Source of the DNA: an uncultured Burkholderiales bacterium
GTDB lineage: Bacteria; Pseudomonadota; Gammaproteobacteria; Burkholderiales; Burkholderiaceae_C
Direction: 5' to 3'
DNA: 44,158 nucleotides
NCBI GenBank assembly: GCA_937873395.1
Contig: CALMYH010000068.1
Coordinates: 1-44,158, forward strand
The notes under the pieces: model-generated
What the model was told of the DNA's origin: nothing
Database searches by the model: none
What the model saw: only the letters and a program-made list of their open reading frames with translations
Shown: piece by piece, positions 1 through 10,989 of the stretch
Layout: each line of letters begins with the position of its first letter
Numbering within the stretch: the first letter of the stretch is position 1
Position numbers and translations under genes: made by a program

Positions 1-1437
1 CGGCAGGATCACGTCGTCGATGAAGCCGCGGGCCCCGGCGACGAAGGGGTTGGCGAAGCGGGCCTTGTACTCGGCCTCGCGCTCGGCCAGCTTGGCCGGG
101 TCCTTCTTCTCTTCGCGGAAGATGATCTCCACTGCGCCCTTGGCGCCCATCACCGCGATCTCGGCATTGGGCCAGGCGAAGTTCACGTCACCGCGCAGGT
201 GCTTGGACGCCATCACGTCGTAGGCACCGCCGTAGGCCTTGCGGGTGATCACCGTGATCTTGGGCACCGTGCACTCGGCATAGGCGTACAGCAGCTTGGC
301 GCCGTGTTTGATGATGCCGCCGTACTCCTGGCTGGTGCCAGGCATGAAGCCAGGCACGTCCACGAAGGTGATGACCGGGATGTTGAAGGCGTCGCAGAAG
401 CGCACGAAGCGCGCAGCCTTGATGGAACTCTTGATGTCCAGGCAACCGGCCAGCACCAGCGGCTGGTTGGCCACAATGCCCACCGTCTGACCGTCCATGC
501 GGGCGAAGCCGACGATGATGTTCTTGGCGTAGTCGGGCTGGATCTCGAAGAAATCGCCGTCATCGACCGTCTTGAGGATCAGCTCCTTCATGTCGTAGGG
601 CTTGTTCGGGTTGTCCGGCACCAGGGTGTCCAGGCTGGTGTCCATGCGGTCGATCGGGTCGCCGCTGGGGCGCACCGGCGCCTTTTCCTTGTTGTTCAGG
701 GGCAGGTAGTTGTAGAGGCGGCGCAGCATCAGCAGCGCTTCCACGTCGTTCTCGAACGCGCCGTCGGCCACGCCGCTCTTGGTGTTGTGCGTCACGGCGC
801 CGCCCAGCTCCTCGGCGGTGACTTCTTCGTGCGTCACCGTTTTCACCACCTCGGGGCCGGTCACGAACATGTAGGAGCTGTCCTTGACCATGAAGATGAA
901 GTCGGTCATGGCCGGCGAATACACCGCGCCGCCGGCCGAAGGACCCATGATCATGCTGATCTGCGGGATCACGCCACTGGCCATGACGTTGCGCTGGAAC
1001 ACCTCGGCGTAGCCGCCGAGCGAGGCCACACCCTCCTGGATACGGGCGCCGCCCGAGTCGTTGAGGCCGATCACCGGCGCGCCCACCTTCATGGCCTGGT
1101 CCATGATCTTGCAGATCTTCTCGGCGTGCGCTTCCGACAGGGCGCCACCGAAGACGGTGAAGTCCTGGCTGAAGACGAACACCAGACGGCCATTGATCAT
1201 GCCGTAGCCGGTGACCACACCGTCGCCGGGAATCTTCTGGTCCTGCATGCCGAAGTCCACGCAGCGGTGTTCCACGAACATGTCCCACTCCTCGAAGGTG
1301 CCCTCATCGAGCAGCACCTCCAGGCGTTCGCGCGCCGTCAGCTTGCCCTTGCTGTGCTGGGCATCGATGCGCTTCTGGCCGCCGCCCATCCGCGCTGCGG
1401 CGCGTTTCTTTTCGAGTTGTTCGAGGATTTCATGCAT
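1..1437 (-). CDS. pccB: Propionyl-CoA carboxylase beta chain (carboxyltransferase), C-terminus cut by window edge
   Basis: Carboxyltransferase subunit of a biotin-dependent acyl-CoA carboxylase, most likely propionyl-CoA to methylmalonyl-CoA. The reading frame runs from ATG 1437 (a GGAGA ribosome site lies just upstream) through 479 codons to the window edge; PccB is usually about 510 residues, so roughly the last 30 are missing. The N-terminus shows the usual [15 protein letters not shown] helix, then the first crotonase-like fold with the SGGARIQEG acyl-CoA loop and a [11 protein letters not shown] turn, and a second half with [13 protein letters not shown] and a [11 protein letters not shown] stretch, all typical of PccB/AccD-type enzymes. 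It is the third gene after the mutase and meaB, so propionyl-CoA is the expected substrate; the biotinylated alpha chain is probably just outside the window. Substrate is inferred from context; the family call is firm. Confidence 0.95.
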   Translation of the reverse strand, partial: MHEILEQLEKKRAAARMGGGQKRIDAQHSKGKLTARERLEVLLDEGTFEEWDMFVEHRCVDFGMQDQKIPGDGVVTGYGMINGRLVFVFSQDFTVFGGALSEAHAEKICKIMDQAMKVGAPVIGLNDSGGARIQEGVASLGGYAEVFQRNVMASGVIPQISMIMGPSAGGAVYSPAMTDFIFMVKDSSYMFVTGPEVVKTVTHEEVTAEELGGAVTHNTKSGVADGAFENDVEALLMLRRLYNYLPLNNKEKAPVRPSGDPIDRMDTSLDTLVPDNPNKPYDMKELILKTVDDGDFFEIQPDYAKNIIVGFARMDGQTVGIVANQPLVLAGCLDIKSSIKAARFVRFCDAFNIPVITFVDVPGFMPGTSQEYGGIIKHGAKLLYAYAECTVPKITVITRKAYGGAYDVMASKHLRGDVNFAWPNAEIAVMGAKGAVEIIFREEKKDPAKLAEREAEYKARFANPFVAGARGFIDDVILP

Positions 1438-1476
1438 GGTGGTCTCCGGTGAAAACGGTGGTCGGGCTCTGCCCGC

Positions 1477-2581
1477 TCAGTCAAAAAATTCAAGCAGTTG
1501 CCGGGCGGCGGTCGAGGCGGCCAGTTGGCCACCCTGCACCTGCTGCGTCAGAAGGTTCAGGTTTTCGCGAACCCGGGGGTGTTCGCGAAAGCGCTGCTTG
1601 AGGCCGGCATCGATGCGCTCCCACATCCAAGCGCGGGCCTGCTGCTGGCGACGTGCCGCCAGGCGGCCGTTGGCGGTCTGCAGGCGTCTGAACTCGCTCA
1701 CGGCCGTCCAGAACGTGTCCACGCCCTGCCCGTGCAGCGCGCTGATCTGGATTACCTGCGGATGCCAGATCTTCTCATCATGGTGCAAGTCCTGCGAGCC
1801 CCCACGCTCCCCCACTGCGTGAGGGTCGCTGCCCCCCGAGGGGGTGTGATCGCTCTTGGGGCGGCCCGGCGAGCGATCCGGGTTGCCATGCAGCCCAAGC
1901 AGGCGCAGCGACGAGGTGATCTGTGCCCGCGCGCGGGTGGCGGCGTCGGGGTCGATGTCGGCCTTGTTGATGACCACCAGATCGGCCAGCTCCATCACGC
2001 CCTTCTTGATCGCCTGCAAATCGTCGCCCGCGTTGGGCAACTGCAGCAGGCAGAACATGTCGGTCATGCCGTGGACAGCGGTTTCGCTTTGCCCCACGCC
2101 CACGGTCTCGACGATGACCACATCGTAGCCCGCCGCCTCGCAGACCAGCATGGCCTCACGCGTCTTTTCGGCCACGCCGCCCAGCGTGCCGCTGCTCGGG
2201 CTCGGGCGGATGTAGGCCTTCTCGTGCACCGAGAGGTGCTCCATGCGCGTCTTGTCGCCGAGGATGGAACCGCCCGACACCGACGAGGACGGATCGACCG
2301 CGAGTACCGCCACGCGGTGACCGAGGCCGATCAGATAAAGGCCGAGCGCCTCGATGAAGGTGCTCTTGCCCACGCCGGGCACGCCGCTGATGCCGAGCCG
2401 GAACGCGCCACCGGTGTGCGGCAGCAGCCGGGTCAGCAGCGCGTCGGCCTGCTGGCGGTGATCGGGGCGGGTCGACTCCAGCAGCGTGATGGCCTTGGCC
2501 ATCGCGCGGCGCTGTACGACCGGCGCACCGCCGACGATGCCCGCCTGGATCTGTTCAGGGGTCACGGATGTGTCCGGACGG

Positions 2582-2595
<14 letters not shown>
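1477..2595 (-). CDS. meaB: Methylmalonyl-CoA mutase-associated GTPase MeaB, with an in-frame repeat insertion
   Basis: G3E-type P-loop GTPase that protects and reloads methylmalonyl-CoA mutase with adenosylcobalamin. Visible motifs are the Walker A loop GVPGVGKST (about residues 71-79), [28 protein letters not shown], and the NKAD base-recognition motif (about 210-213). It lies immediately downstream of the mutase. The start is uncertain: TTG 2595 overlaps the mutase stop by 14 bases, while GTG 2565 (protein beginning VTPEQIQ) leaves a 16-base gap; neither has a clear ribosome site. At 372 codons it is about 40 longer than typical MeaB (about 330). The excess is a low-complexity, Pro/Gly/Ser-rich stretch at about residues 238-275 that coincides with a GC-rich palindromic DNA repeat, placed between the NKAD motif and the ISALHGQG segment. 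The frame stays open, so the protein is probably functional with a surface loop. Confidence 0.95.
1797..1878. repeat. GC-rich palindromic repeat inside meaB
   Basis: The stretch contains two nested inverted repeats: CACGC with GCGTG around 1803-1820, and a C-run/G-run hairpin (CCCCC, CGA, GGGGG) around 1832-1845, followed by a CTTGGGGCGGCCCGGCGA segment. This resembles the intergenic palindromic repeat that I recall as abundant in Comamonadaceae genomes. Here it sits in frame within meaB and accounts for the extra residues of the protein. No second copy is evident in this window, so the identification as a repeat family rests on memory of related genomes. Confidence 0.6.
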
Positions 2596-4744
<2,149 letters not shown>

Positions 4745-4838
4745 GGTGCGGTGGACGGGTGATTCGGGGCGGGCTTCAGGCCCGCAGCCCAGGTTGTCGG
4801 GGATCCGGTTGGGCCGGATTTTACGTCATTCATAATTA

Positions 4839-4869
4839 TTGATGCAAAATATTCTTTCGACCTTACAAT
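4839..4869 (+). promoter_or_regulatory. Candidate promoter in the AT-rich gap between mcm and the GntR gene
   Basis: The 166-base gap (4745-4910) contains an AT-rich island at about 4831-4870 in otherwise GC-rich DNA. A possible -35 TTGATG (4839-4844) and -10 TACAAT (4864-4869) are separated by 19 bases, slightly long. The region must also hold the divergent promoter for mcm-meaB-pccB, so it is the natural place for GntR operators. No perfect palindrome was found. Confidence 0.3.
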
Positions 4870-4910
4870 ACAAGTCTGTCACGCCCACCCGCCGCCCTCA
4901 CTTTCCGACA

Positions 4911-5546
4911 ATGTCTGCCGTCTCCCTCGCACCACGCGCCCTTTATGAAGAGGTGGCCGAACTGCTGCGCCAGAGGATCTTCCGCCGGGAACTCGAGCCG
5001 GGCAGCTGGATAGACGAGCTCAAGCTCGCCGAGGAATACGGCATCAGCCGAACCCCACTGCGCGAGGCGCTGAAAGTCCTGGCGGCCGAAGGCCTGGTCA
5101 CCATGAAAGTCCGGCGCGGCGCCTACGTCACCGAAGTGTCCGAGAAAGACCTGGCGGATGTCTACCACTTGCTGTCGCTGCTGGAGTCTGATGCGGCCGG
5201 CGTGGTGGCGGCCACGGCCAGTGACGAACAGCGCGATGAGCTGCGCGCCCTGCACCGGGAACTGGAGGCGGCGGTATCCGACCGAGAACGCTTCTTTGCC
5301 GTCAACGAAACTTTCCATCTGCGCCTGCTTGAAATGGCCGACAACCGGTTTCGGCTCCAGATGGTCACCGACCTGCGCAAGGTGATGAAGCTCAACCGGC
5401 ACAGCTCCCTGTTCAAGACTGGTCGGATCGGAGAATCCCTGGCAGAGCACCGGGCCATCATGGCCGCCCTGGACCAGGGCGACCGCCAGCTTGCCATGCA
5501 GCGCATGCGCGAACACTTCCTGAACGGACTCGAAGCCGCCACCTGA
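4911..5546 (+). CDS. GntR-family transcriptional regulator (FadR/FCD subfamily)
   Basis: DNA-binding regulator of 211 residues. The N-terminal winged helix-turn-helix contains LRQRIFRRELEPGSWIDE, LAEEYGISRTPLREALKVL and the wing GLVTMKVRRGAYV; the all-helical FCD ligand domain follows (residues about 80-205), including the FHLRLLEMADN stretch and a final EHRAIM/MREHFLN helix with metal-binding-type histidines. An open frame continues upstream to TTG 4839, but ATG 4911 (MSAVSLAPRALYEEV) fits the family start better. It is divergent from mcm-meaB-pccB, so control of propionyl-CoA metabolism and of itself is likely. The effector is unknown; an organic acid or CoA-pathway intermediate would be usual for this subfamily. 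Confidence 0.9.
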   Translation: MSAVSLAPRALYEEVAELLRQRIFRRELEPGSWIDELKLAEEYGISRTPLREALKVLAAEGLVTMKVRRGAYVTEVSEKDLADVYHLLSLLESDAAGVVAATASDEQRDELRALHRELEAAVSDRERFFAVNETFHLRLLEMADNRFRLQMVTDLRKVMKLNRHSSLFKTGRIGESLAEHRAIMAALDQGDRQLAMQRMREHFLNGLEAAT

Positions 5547-5609
5547 GCACGCAGGCTGGTAAATTCCCGGGGGTAAGCCACAGGAACCACCCACCCGGAA
5601 GGCCCCCCG

Positions 5610-6503
5610 ATGTCCCTTGCCTCCTTCGCCCAGCCGGGCATTCTCCAATCCATTCCGCCGCACGCGCGCTACCTGACCTGCCAGTTGCGCGTCGGCGCCG
5701 ACCCTGCGGTCGTGCTGCGTCGTCTGGCCAGCCAGGCCGACGGAGCTTCCACGGTGGTCGGACTGGGCCCATCGCTCGTCAGCGAGCTGCACGGCAACGT
5801 GCCGGGGCTTCGCAGCTTTCGGGGCATCGACGGCGCACGCATCAAGCTGCCCGCCACGCCCGCCGATCTCTGGCTCTGGCTGCGCGGCACGGACCGCGGC
5901 GAACTGCTGATCCGGAGCCGGCACCTCGAAACCCTGATTGCTCCCGCCTTCGACGTGCAACAGATCACCGACGCCTTCAACCACAACGGGGGCCGCGACC
6001 TGACCGGCTACGAAGACGGAACCGAGAACCCGCAAGGTGCAGAGGCCGAGCAAGCCGCCCTGCTGCCCGAATCGGCTGGCCCAGGCCTCGCCGGCAGCAG
6101 CCTGGTGGCGGTGCAGCACTGGCACCACCACATGAGCCGTTTCGAGGCCATGTCCCGCCACCAGCAGGACCACACCATCGGCCGCGCCCGGGATACCAAT
6201 GAGGAACTCGAACAAGCGCCCGATTCGGCCCACGTGAAACGCACCGCCCAGGAGAGCTTCGAACCCGAAGCCTTCGTACTCAGGCGCTCCATGCCCTGGG
6301 CCGAAGGCAACACCGGGGGCCTGGTGTTCACCGCCTTTGGCAGCAATTTCGACGCCTTTGAGGCCCAGTTGCGGCGCATGGCAGGCGCCGAGGATGGAGT
6401 GACCGATGCCCTGTTCAGCTTCACCGAGCCGGTAACGGGTGCCTACTTCTGGTGTCCGCCGTTGCTGGAAGGCCTGATCGACCTGAGGGCCGTCGGGCTC
6501 TGA
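5610..6503 (+). CDS. DyP-type (dye-decolorizing) haem peroxidase
   Basis: Haem peroxidase of 297 residues in the cytoplasmic, YfeX-like size class (type B). The diagnostic GXXDG motif appears as GYEDGTENP at residues 133-141 with the distal Asp136. His208 (SAHVKR) is the expected proximal haem ligand, and Arg225/226 in LRRSMPW fits the distal arginine. No signal peptide or Tat motif is present, so it is cytoplasmic or encapsulated. GGAAGG about 10 bases upstream supports ATG 5610. It stands alone between the GntR gene and the convergent dusA; no encapsulin gene or encapsulin-targeting tail is obvious. The physiological substrate is unknown. Confidence 0.93.
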   Translation: MSLASFAQPGILQSIPPHARYLTCQLRVGADPAVVLRRLASQADGASTVVGLGPSLVSELHGNVPGLRSFRGIDGARIKLPATPADLWLWLRGTDRGELLIRSRHLETLIAPAFDVQQITDAFNHNGGRDLTGYEDGTENPQGAEAEQAALLPESAGPGLAGSSLVAVQHWHHHMSRFEAMSRHQQDHTIGRARDTNEELEQAPDSAHVKRTAQESFEPEAFVLRRSMPWAEGNTGGLVFTAFGSNFDAFEAQLRRMAGAEDGVTDALFSFTEPVTGAYFWCPPLLEGLIDLRAVGL

Positions 6504-6506
6504 GGA

Positions 6507-7532
6507 TCAGCCGGGAGATGCCATCGTCTCCGCCGACACCGACTCGTCCACGTGCTCCTGAGCCATGGCCCACACCTCGCGTGGCGGCAGGGGCTTGAGC
6601 CTGTGATCACTCCAGATCTGTCTCCAGCGACGCGCCCCGCGCAGTCCGTGCCTCAGCCCGAGCATGTGACGGGCAATGGCATACCAAGGGCATCCGTCCT
6701 CGGCATGAGCGCGCTCCATGTAGTCCACCATGGCCAACTCGACCGCTGAGCGTGAGGGCACTTCCCGGGTATCACCATAGAAGAGTCGATCCCACTCGGA
6801 CAGCATCCAGGGTTGATGGTAGGCCGCACGCCCCAGCATCACGCCATCCACGTGTTGCAGGTGGTGTTCGATCTGGCTGCAGTCGGTGATGCCACCGTTG
6901 ATCACGATCACCAGTTCTGGAAAATCCTGCCGAAGCCGGTAGGCCATGTCGTAACGCAGGGGCGGTATCTCCCGGTTCTCCTTTGGACTGAGTCCCTGCA
7001 GCCAGGCGTTGCGTGCGTGCACGATGAACACCTCGCAGCCGGCCTCACTGACCTGACCGACAAAATCTCGCACAAAACCGTAGCTTTCTTCGCGATCGAT
7101 CCCGACGCGGTGCTTGACCGTGACCGGCACCGAAACCACATCGCGCATGGCACGTACGCCATCGGCCACCAAAGCCGGCTCGGTCATCAGGCAGGCGCCG
7201 AAGGCGCCGCGTTGCACGCGTTCGCTCGGGCAACCGCAGTTGAGGTTGATCTCGTCATACCCCCATTGCTCGCCCAGCCGCGCCGCCGCGGCCAGGTCTG
7301 CCGGCTCGCTGCCACCGAGCTGAAGGGCGACCGGATGCTCCTCCGCGTTGAATCGGAGGTGCCGTTGAACGTCGCCATGCATCAGGGCACCGGTGGTCAC
7401 CATCTCGGTGTACAAGAGCGTGTGCCGGGTCAGCAGGCGATGGAAGAAGCGGCAATGGCGATCCGTCCAGTCCATCATCGGCGCCACGGACAGGCGCCAG
7501 CGACGGGGATCGGGCTTGGTTTTCTCGGGCAT
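6507..7532 (-). CDS. dusA: tRNA-dihydrouridine synthase A
   Basis: FMN-dependent reductase that forms dihydrouridine at U20/U20a of tRNA. The protein has 341 residues from ATG 7532 (MPEKTKPDPRRWRLSVAPM). It shows SVAPMMDWTDRHCR at the FMN site, the catalytic cysteine in NLNCGCPSERV (Cys101), VKHRVGID, FIVHARNAWLQGLSPKEN and GVMLGRAAYHQPW, which are hallmarks of DusA rather than DusB/C. An upstream in-frame start at 7586 is less likely because the added residues do not belong to the family. It ends just past the peroxidase gene on the opposite strand and follows the HD-GYP gene by 47 bases in the same direction, so the two may be co-transcribed. Confidence 0.97.
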   Translation of the reverse strand: MPEKTKPDPRRWRLSVAPMMDWTDRHCRFFHRLLTRHTLLYTEMVTTGALMHGDVQRHLRFNAEEHPVALQLGGSEPADLAAAARLGEQWGYDEINLNCGCPSERVQRGAFGACLMTEPALVADGVRAMRDVVSVPVTVKHRVGIDREESYGFVRDFVGQVSEAGCEVFIVHARNAWLQGLSPKENREIPPLRYDMAYRLRQDFPELVIVINGGITDCSQIEHHLQHVDGVMLGRAAYHQPWMLSEWDRLFYGDTREVPSRSAVELAMVDYMERAHAEDGCPWYAIARHMLGLRHGLRGARRWRQIWSDHRLKPLPPREVWAMAQEHVDESVSAETMASPG

Positions 7533-7579
7533 GGCGCGATTATCCCGCCTGCCTGGGGCGCTCCTGCCGTCCGGTGGGG

Positions 7580-8785
7580 TCAACAACGAGCCAGCAGCCG
7601 CTCGATGTTCAGTGTGACCTTGACCTCGCCGGGGGGGAGGCTGGACTGCACGGCCCAGGTGGGTTCCGAGCAGTCCCTGAGCACCGGCTCTCCGAGCGGA
7701 AGGCCGTGGCGACCGGTCAGTACCATGACACGCGGTGCATTGGCTTTCTGTCCACGGCGCACCACCACGGCCTGCTCACCATTGGCCAGCCGGACGTAAC
7801 TGCCTGGCGGGAAGAACCCCACCGACTTGACAAACAGGGTGCCCAGGCGATCGGGGGTGCTGCCGAAACCCAGGTACAACTGGCGAGCCACTTCCTGCGC
7901 CGGCAAGGGACCTCGGGCTTCGCGCGGACTGATGCAGGCGACGTAGATGTCCGCCAATTGCAGCAGACGGTGATCGGCTCCCACCGTGGTAACCCCGGCC
8001 GGATACCCGGTGCCGTCTCCGCGCTCGTGATGCTGCAGAACGAGACGCAGCCAAGCTGTATCGTTGACACCCACCGCCCGCAACACAGCCACACTGCGCT
8101 CCGGATGCTCGCGCACCAGCCTGCGCTGCACCGCGGTCAGCGCCGTGCCCTGACGCGCCAGTTCGTCATGCAGTCGCGTCATGCCGACATTCATGGTCAG
8201 GGCCGCGCTCAACAGGCAACGACAATCCGCCTGCGGCAGGCCGGCCTGGGCAGCCACCAGATGACAAAGGCCGGCGGTCAACAGCGCATGTGTGGTGCTG
8301 TAGGAGAGGTTCCGGTCGAACAGCAGCTGCACCAGCACAAGCAGGCTGTTGTCGGGCTGCTGAGACCAGAGCGGGACGAGGCTGTCCTGCACCTTTTGCA
8401 GTCGCTCCAGGAAATGGCTCGCTCCGGCCCCTTGGTGCAGCAGGTTGCCCAGCGTGGCGTGAAGATCCGCCCACTGCTCGGTCACAGCCATCTGTTCGCT
8501 GGAGGCCTGCGTTCCCGGTCCTACCGCCAGGGCAGCCACCTTGGCAATTTCGCTCAAGGATTGGTTGTTCCGAACCAGCCGGTCCAGTGTGCGGGTGTAG
8601 CCGTAGCTCACGGACTGCCAGTCGCTGGCCAGCACGCCGGGCGAGTGCAGCATGATCTGATCGCGGTGCCGCTCGGAGGCGATGACCTCCCCTTTGCGCA
8701 GCAGAAGCACGCCCTTGGGGTCCCAGATGTTGACCGGGACCGGCTGGTTCAGGACGAGCGCATCCGCAGTCAACAGCTGGTACAT
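7580..8785 (-). CDS. HD-GYP domain protein with degenerate HD metal site
   Basis: Protein of 401 residues from ATG 8785 (MYQLLTADALVLNQ). The N-terminal about 110 residues are of unclear fold; the central and C-terminal part is an HD-GYP domain, the family of c-di-GMP phosphodiesterases. The GYP half is intact: HHERGDGTGYP at residues 252-262, with upstream His166 (STTHALL) and His227 (REHPERS). The HD pair itself is replaced: the expected HDxGK reads as TMNVGM around residues 197-202, so Met198-Asn199 stand where His-Asp should be. Loss of these ligands should weaken or abolish hydrolysis, suggesting a c-di-GMP sensor or adaptor. No membrane segment or response-regulator domain is visible. 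It starts downstream of the phaB terminator, so it has its own promoter. Confidence 0.85.
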   Translation of the reverse strand: MYQLLTADALVLNQPVPVNIWDPKGVLLLRKGEVIASERHRDQIMLHSPGVLASDWQSVSYGYTRTLDRLVRNNQSLSEIAKVAALAVGPGTQASSEQMAVTEQWADLHATLGNLLHQGAGASHFLERLQKVQDSLVPLWSQQPDNSLLVLVQLLFDRNLSYSTTHALLTAGLCHLVAAQAGLPQADCRCLLSAALTMNVGMTRLHDELARQGTALTAVQRRLVREHPERSVAVLRAVGVNDTAWLRLVLQHHERGDGTGYPAGVTTVGADHRLLQLADIYVACISPREARGPLPAQEVARQLYLGFGSTPDRLGTLFVKSVGFFPPGSYVRLANGEQAVVVRRGQKANAPRVMVLTGRHGLPLGEPVLRDCSEPTWAVQSSLPPGEVKVTLNIERLLARC

Positions 8786-8846
8786 GCCAACACTGTAGAC
8801 TGACCCCGTGGCGGCGATGCCCGAAATACCGGCCGAAAACTGGCGC

Positions 8847-8870
8847 AAAAAACCCCGCCGAGGCGGGGTT
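8847..8870 (-). terminator. Intrinsic terminator of the phaCAB operon
   Basis: Read on the minus strand this is a perfect 9-bp GC-rich stem (AACCCCGCC / GGCGGGGTT, two-base loop) followed by a T run at 8847-8852. It lies about 20 bases after the phaB stop and before the HD-GYP gene. Confidence 0.9.
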
Positions 8871-8890
8871 CTGGTGGGTTCTCGAAGGTC

Positions 8891-9628
8891 TCAGCCCATG
8901 TGCAGGCCACCGTTGACCGAGAAGTCGGCCCCGGTCGCGTAACCGCCCTCCTCGCTGGCCAGCCAGGCGATGATGGACGCGATCTCCGACGGTTCACCCA
9001 GCCGCTTGACGGGCACCGTAGCCACGATTTTTTCCAGCACGTCGGGGCGGATCGCCTTGACCATGTCGGTACCGATGTAGCCTGGGCTCACCGTGTTGAC
9101 CGTCACGCCCTTGGTGGCCAGTTCCTGCGCCAGCGCCATCGAGAAACCGTGCATGCCGGCCTTGGCGGCCGAGTAGTTGGTCTGACCTGCCTGACCCTTC
9201 TCGCCGTTGACCGAGCTGATGTTGATGATGCGGCCCCAGCCCTTTTCCACCATGTCGGCCACGACCTGTTTGGTCACGTTGAACATGGAGTCCAGGTTGG
9301 TGTTCATCACCGCGTCCCAGTCTTCGCGCGACATTTTCAGGAACATGCGGTCCTTGGTGATGCCGGCGTTGTTGACCAGCACGTCGATGCTGCCGTGCTC
9401 GGCCTTGGTTTTGGCAAAGGCTTCCACAGTCGAGTCCCAGTCACCCACGTTGCCGACCGAGGCATAGAAGGTGTACCCCAGGGCTTTCTGTTCGTCCAGC
9501 CACTTCTGGTAGTCGCGGGTCGGTCCGCAACCGGCGATGACCTTGAAGCCCTCCTTGTGCAGGCGCTGGCAGATGGCGGTTCCGATGCCGCCCATGCCGC
9601 CGGTGACGTAAGCTACTTTTTGAGTCAT
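8891..9628 (-). CDS. phaB: Acetoacetyl-CoA reductase (NADPH-dependent)
   Basis: Short-chain dehydrogenase of 245 residues that reduces acetoacetyl-CoA to (R)-3-hydroxybutyryl-CoA for polyhydroxybutyrate synthesis. The Rossmann loop GGMGGIG lies at residues 10-16, NNAG at 86-89, and the catalytic Ser139-Tyr152-Lys156 set in NISSV and NYSAAKAG. The C-terminal IIAWLASEEGGYATGADFSVNGGLHMG is typical of PhaB. A GAGGAG ribosome site precedes ATG 9628. It is the last gene of phaCAB and is followed by a strong terminator. Confidence 0.97.
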   Translation of the reverse strand: MTQKVAYVTGGMGGIGTAICQRLHKEGFKVIAGCGPTRDYQKWLDEQKALGYTFYASVGNVGDWDSTVEAFAKTKAEHGSIDVLVNNAGITKDRMFLKMSREDWDAVMNTNLDSMFNVTKQVVADMVEKGWGRIINISSVNGEKGQAGQTNYSAAKAGMHGFSMALAQELATKGVTVNTVSPGYIGTDMVKAIRPDVLEKIVATVPVKRLGEPSEIASIIAWLASEEGGYATGADFSVNGGLHMG

Positions 9629-9695
9629 GTTGTTTGCTCCTCTTGGTGGTGCCGATATGGCGGAAAAAAGATCGAAGAAAGTTTCTTGTTCAAGT

Positions 9696-9744
9696 GGTGC
9701 GGTGGAACCGTCCTTCGAAAAGCTCAGGACAAGCCACTCGCACC
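9696..9744. repeat. Imperfect inverted repeat between phaA and phaB
   Basis: The outer arms GGTGCGGTGG (9696-9705) and CCACTCGCACC (9734-9744) pair with one bulge, and the inner arms GTCCT (9710-9714) and AGGAC (9726-9730) surround a TTCGAAAAGCTC core. The core resembles the short repeat around CTTCGACAAGCTCAGG that is scattered in many proteobacterial genomes. Its place inside the 153-base phaA-phaB gap suggests a REP-like element or an mRNA-processing hairpin. Confidence 0.55.
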
Positions 9745-9781
9745 GCCCCTTGAGAGGGTGACGCCGCAGGCAGCCGGCGAA

Positions 9782-10960
<1,179 letters not shown>

Positions 10961-10989
10961 ATGCGGGTCTCCTCAGGGTACAAAAACAA

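Noticed and set aside
199-1452. 417-codon plus-strand open frame opposite pccB
   Set aside because: Composition is that of an antisense shadow, and the PccB frame on the minus strand is certain.
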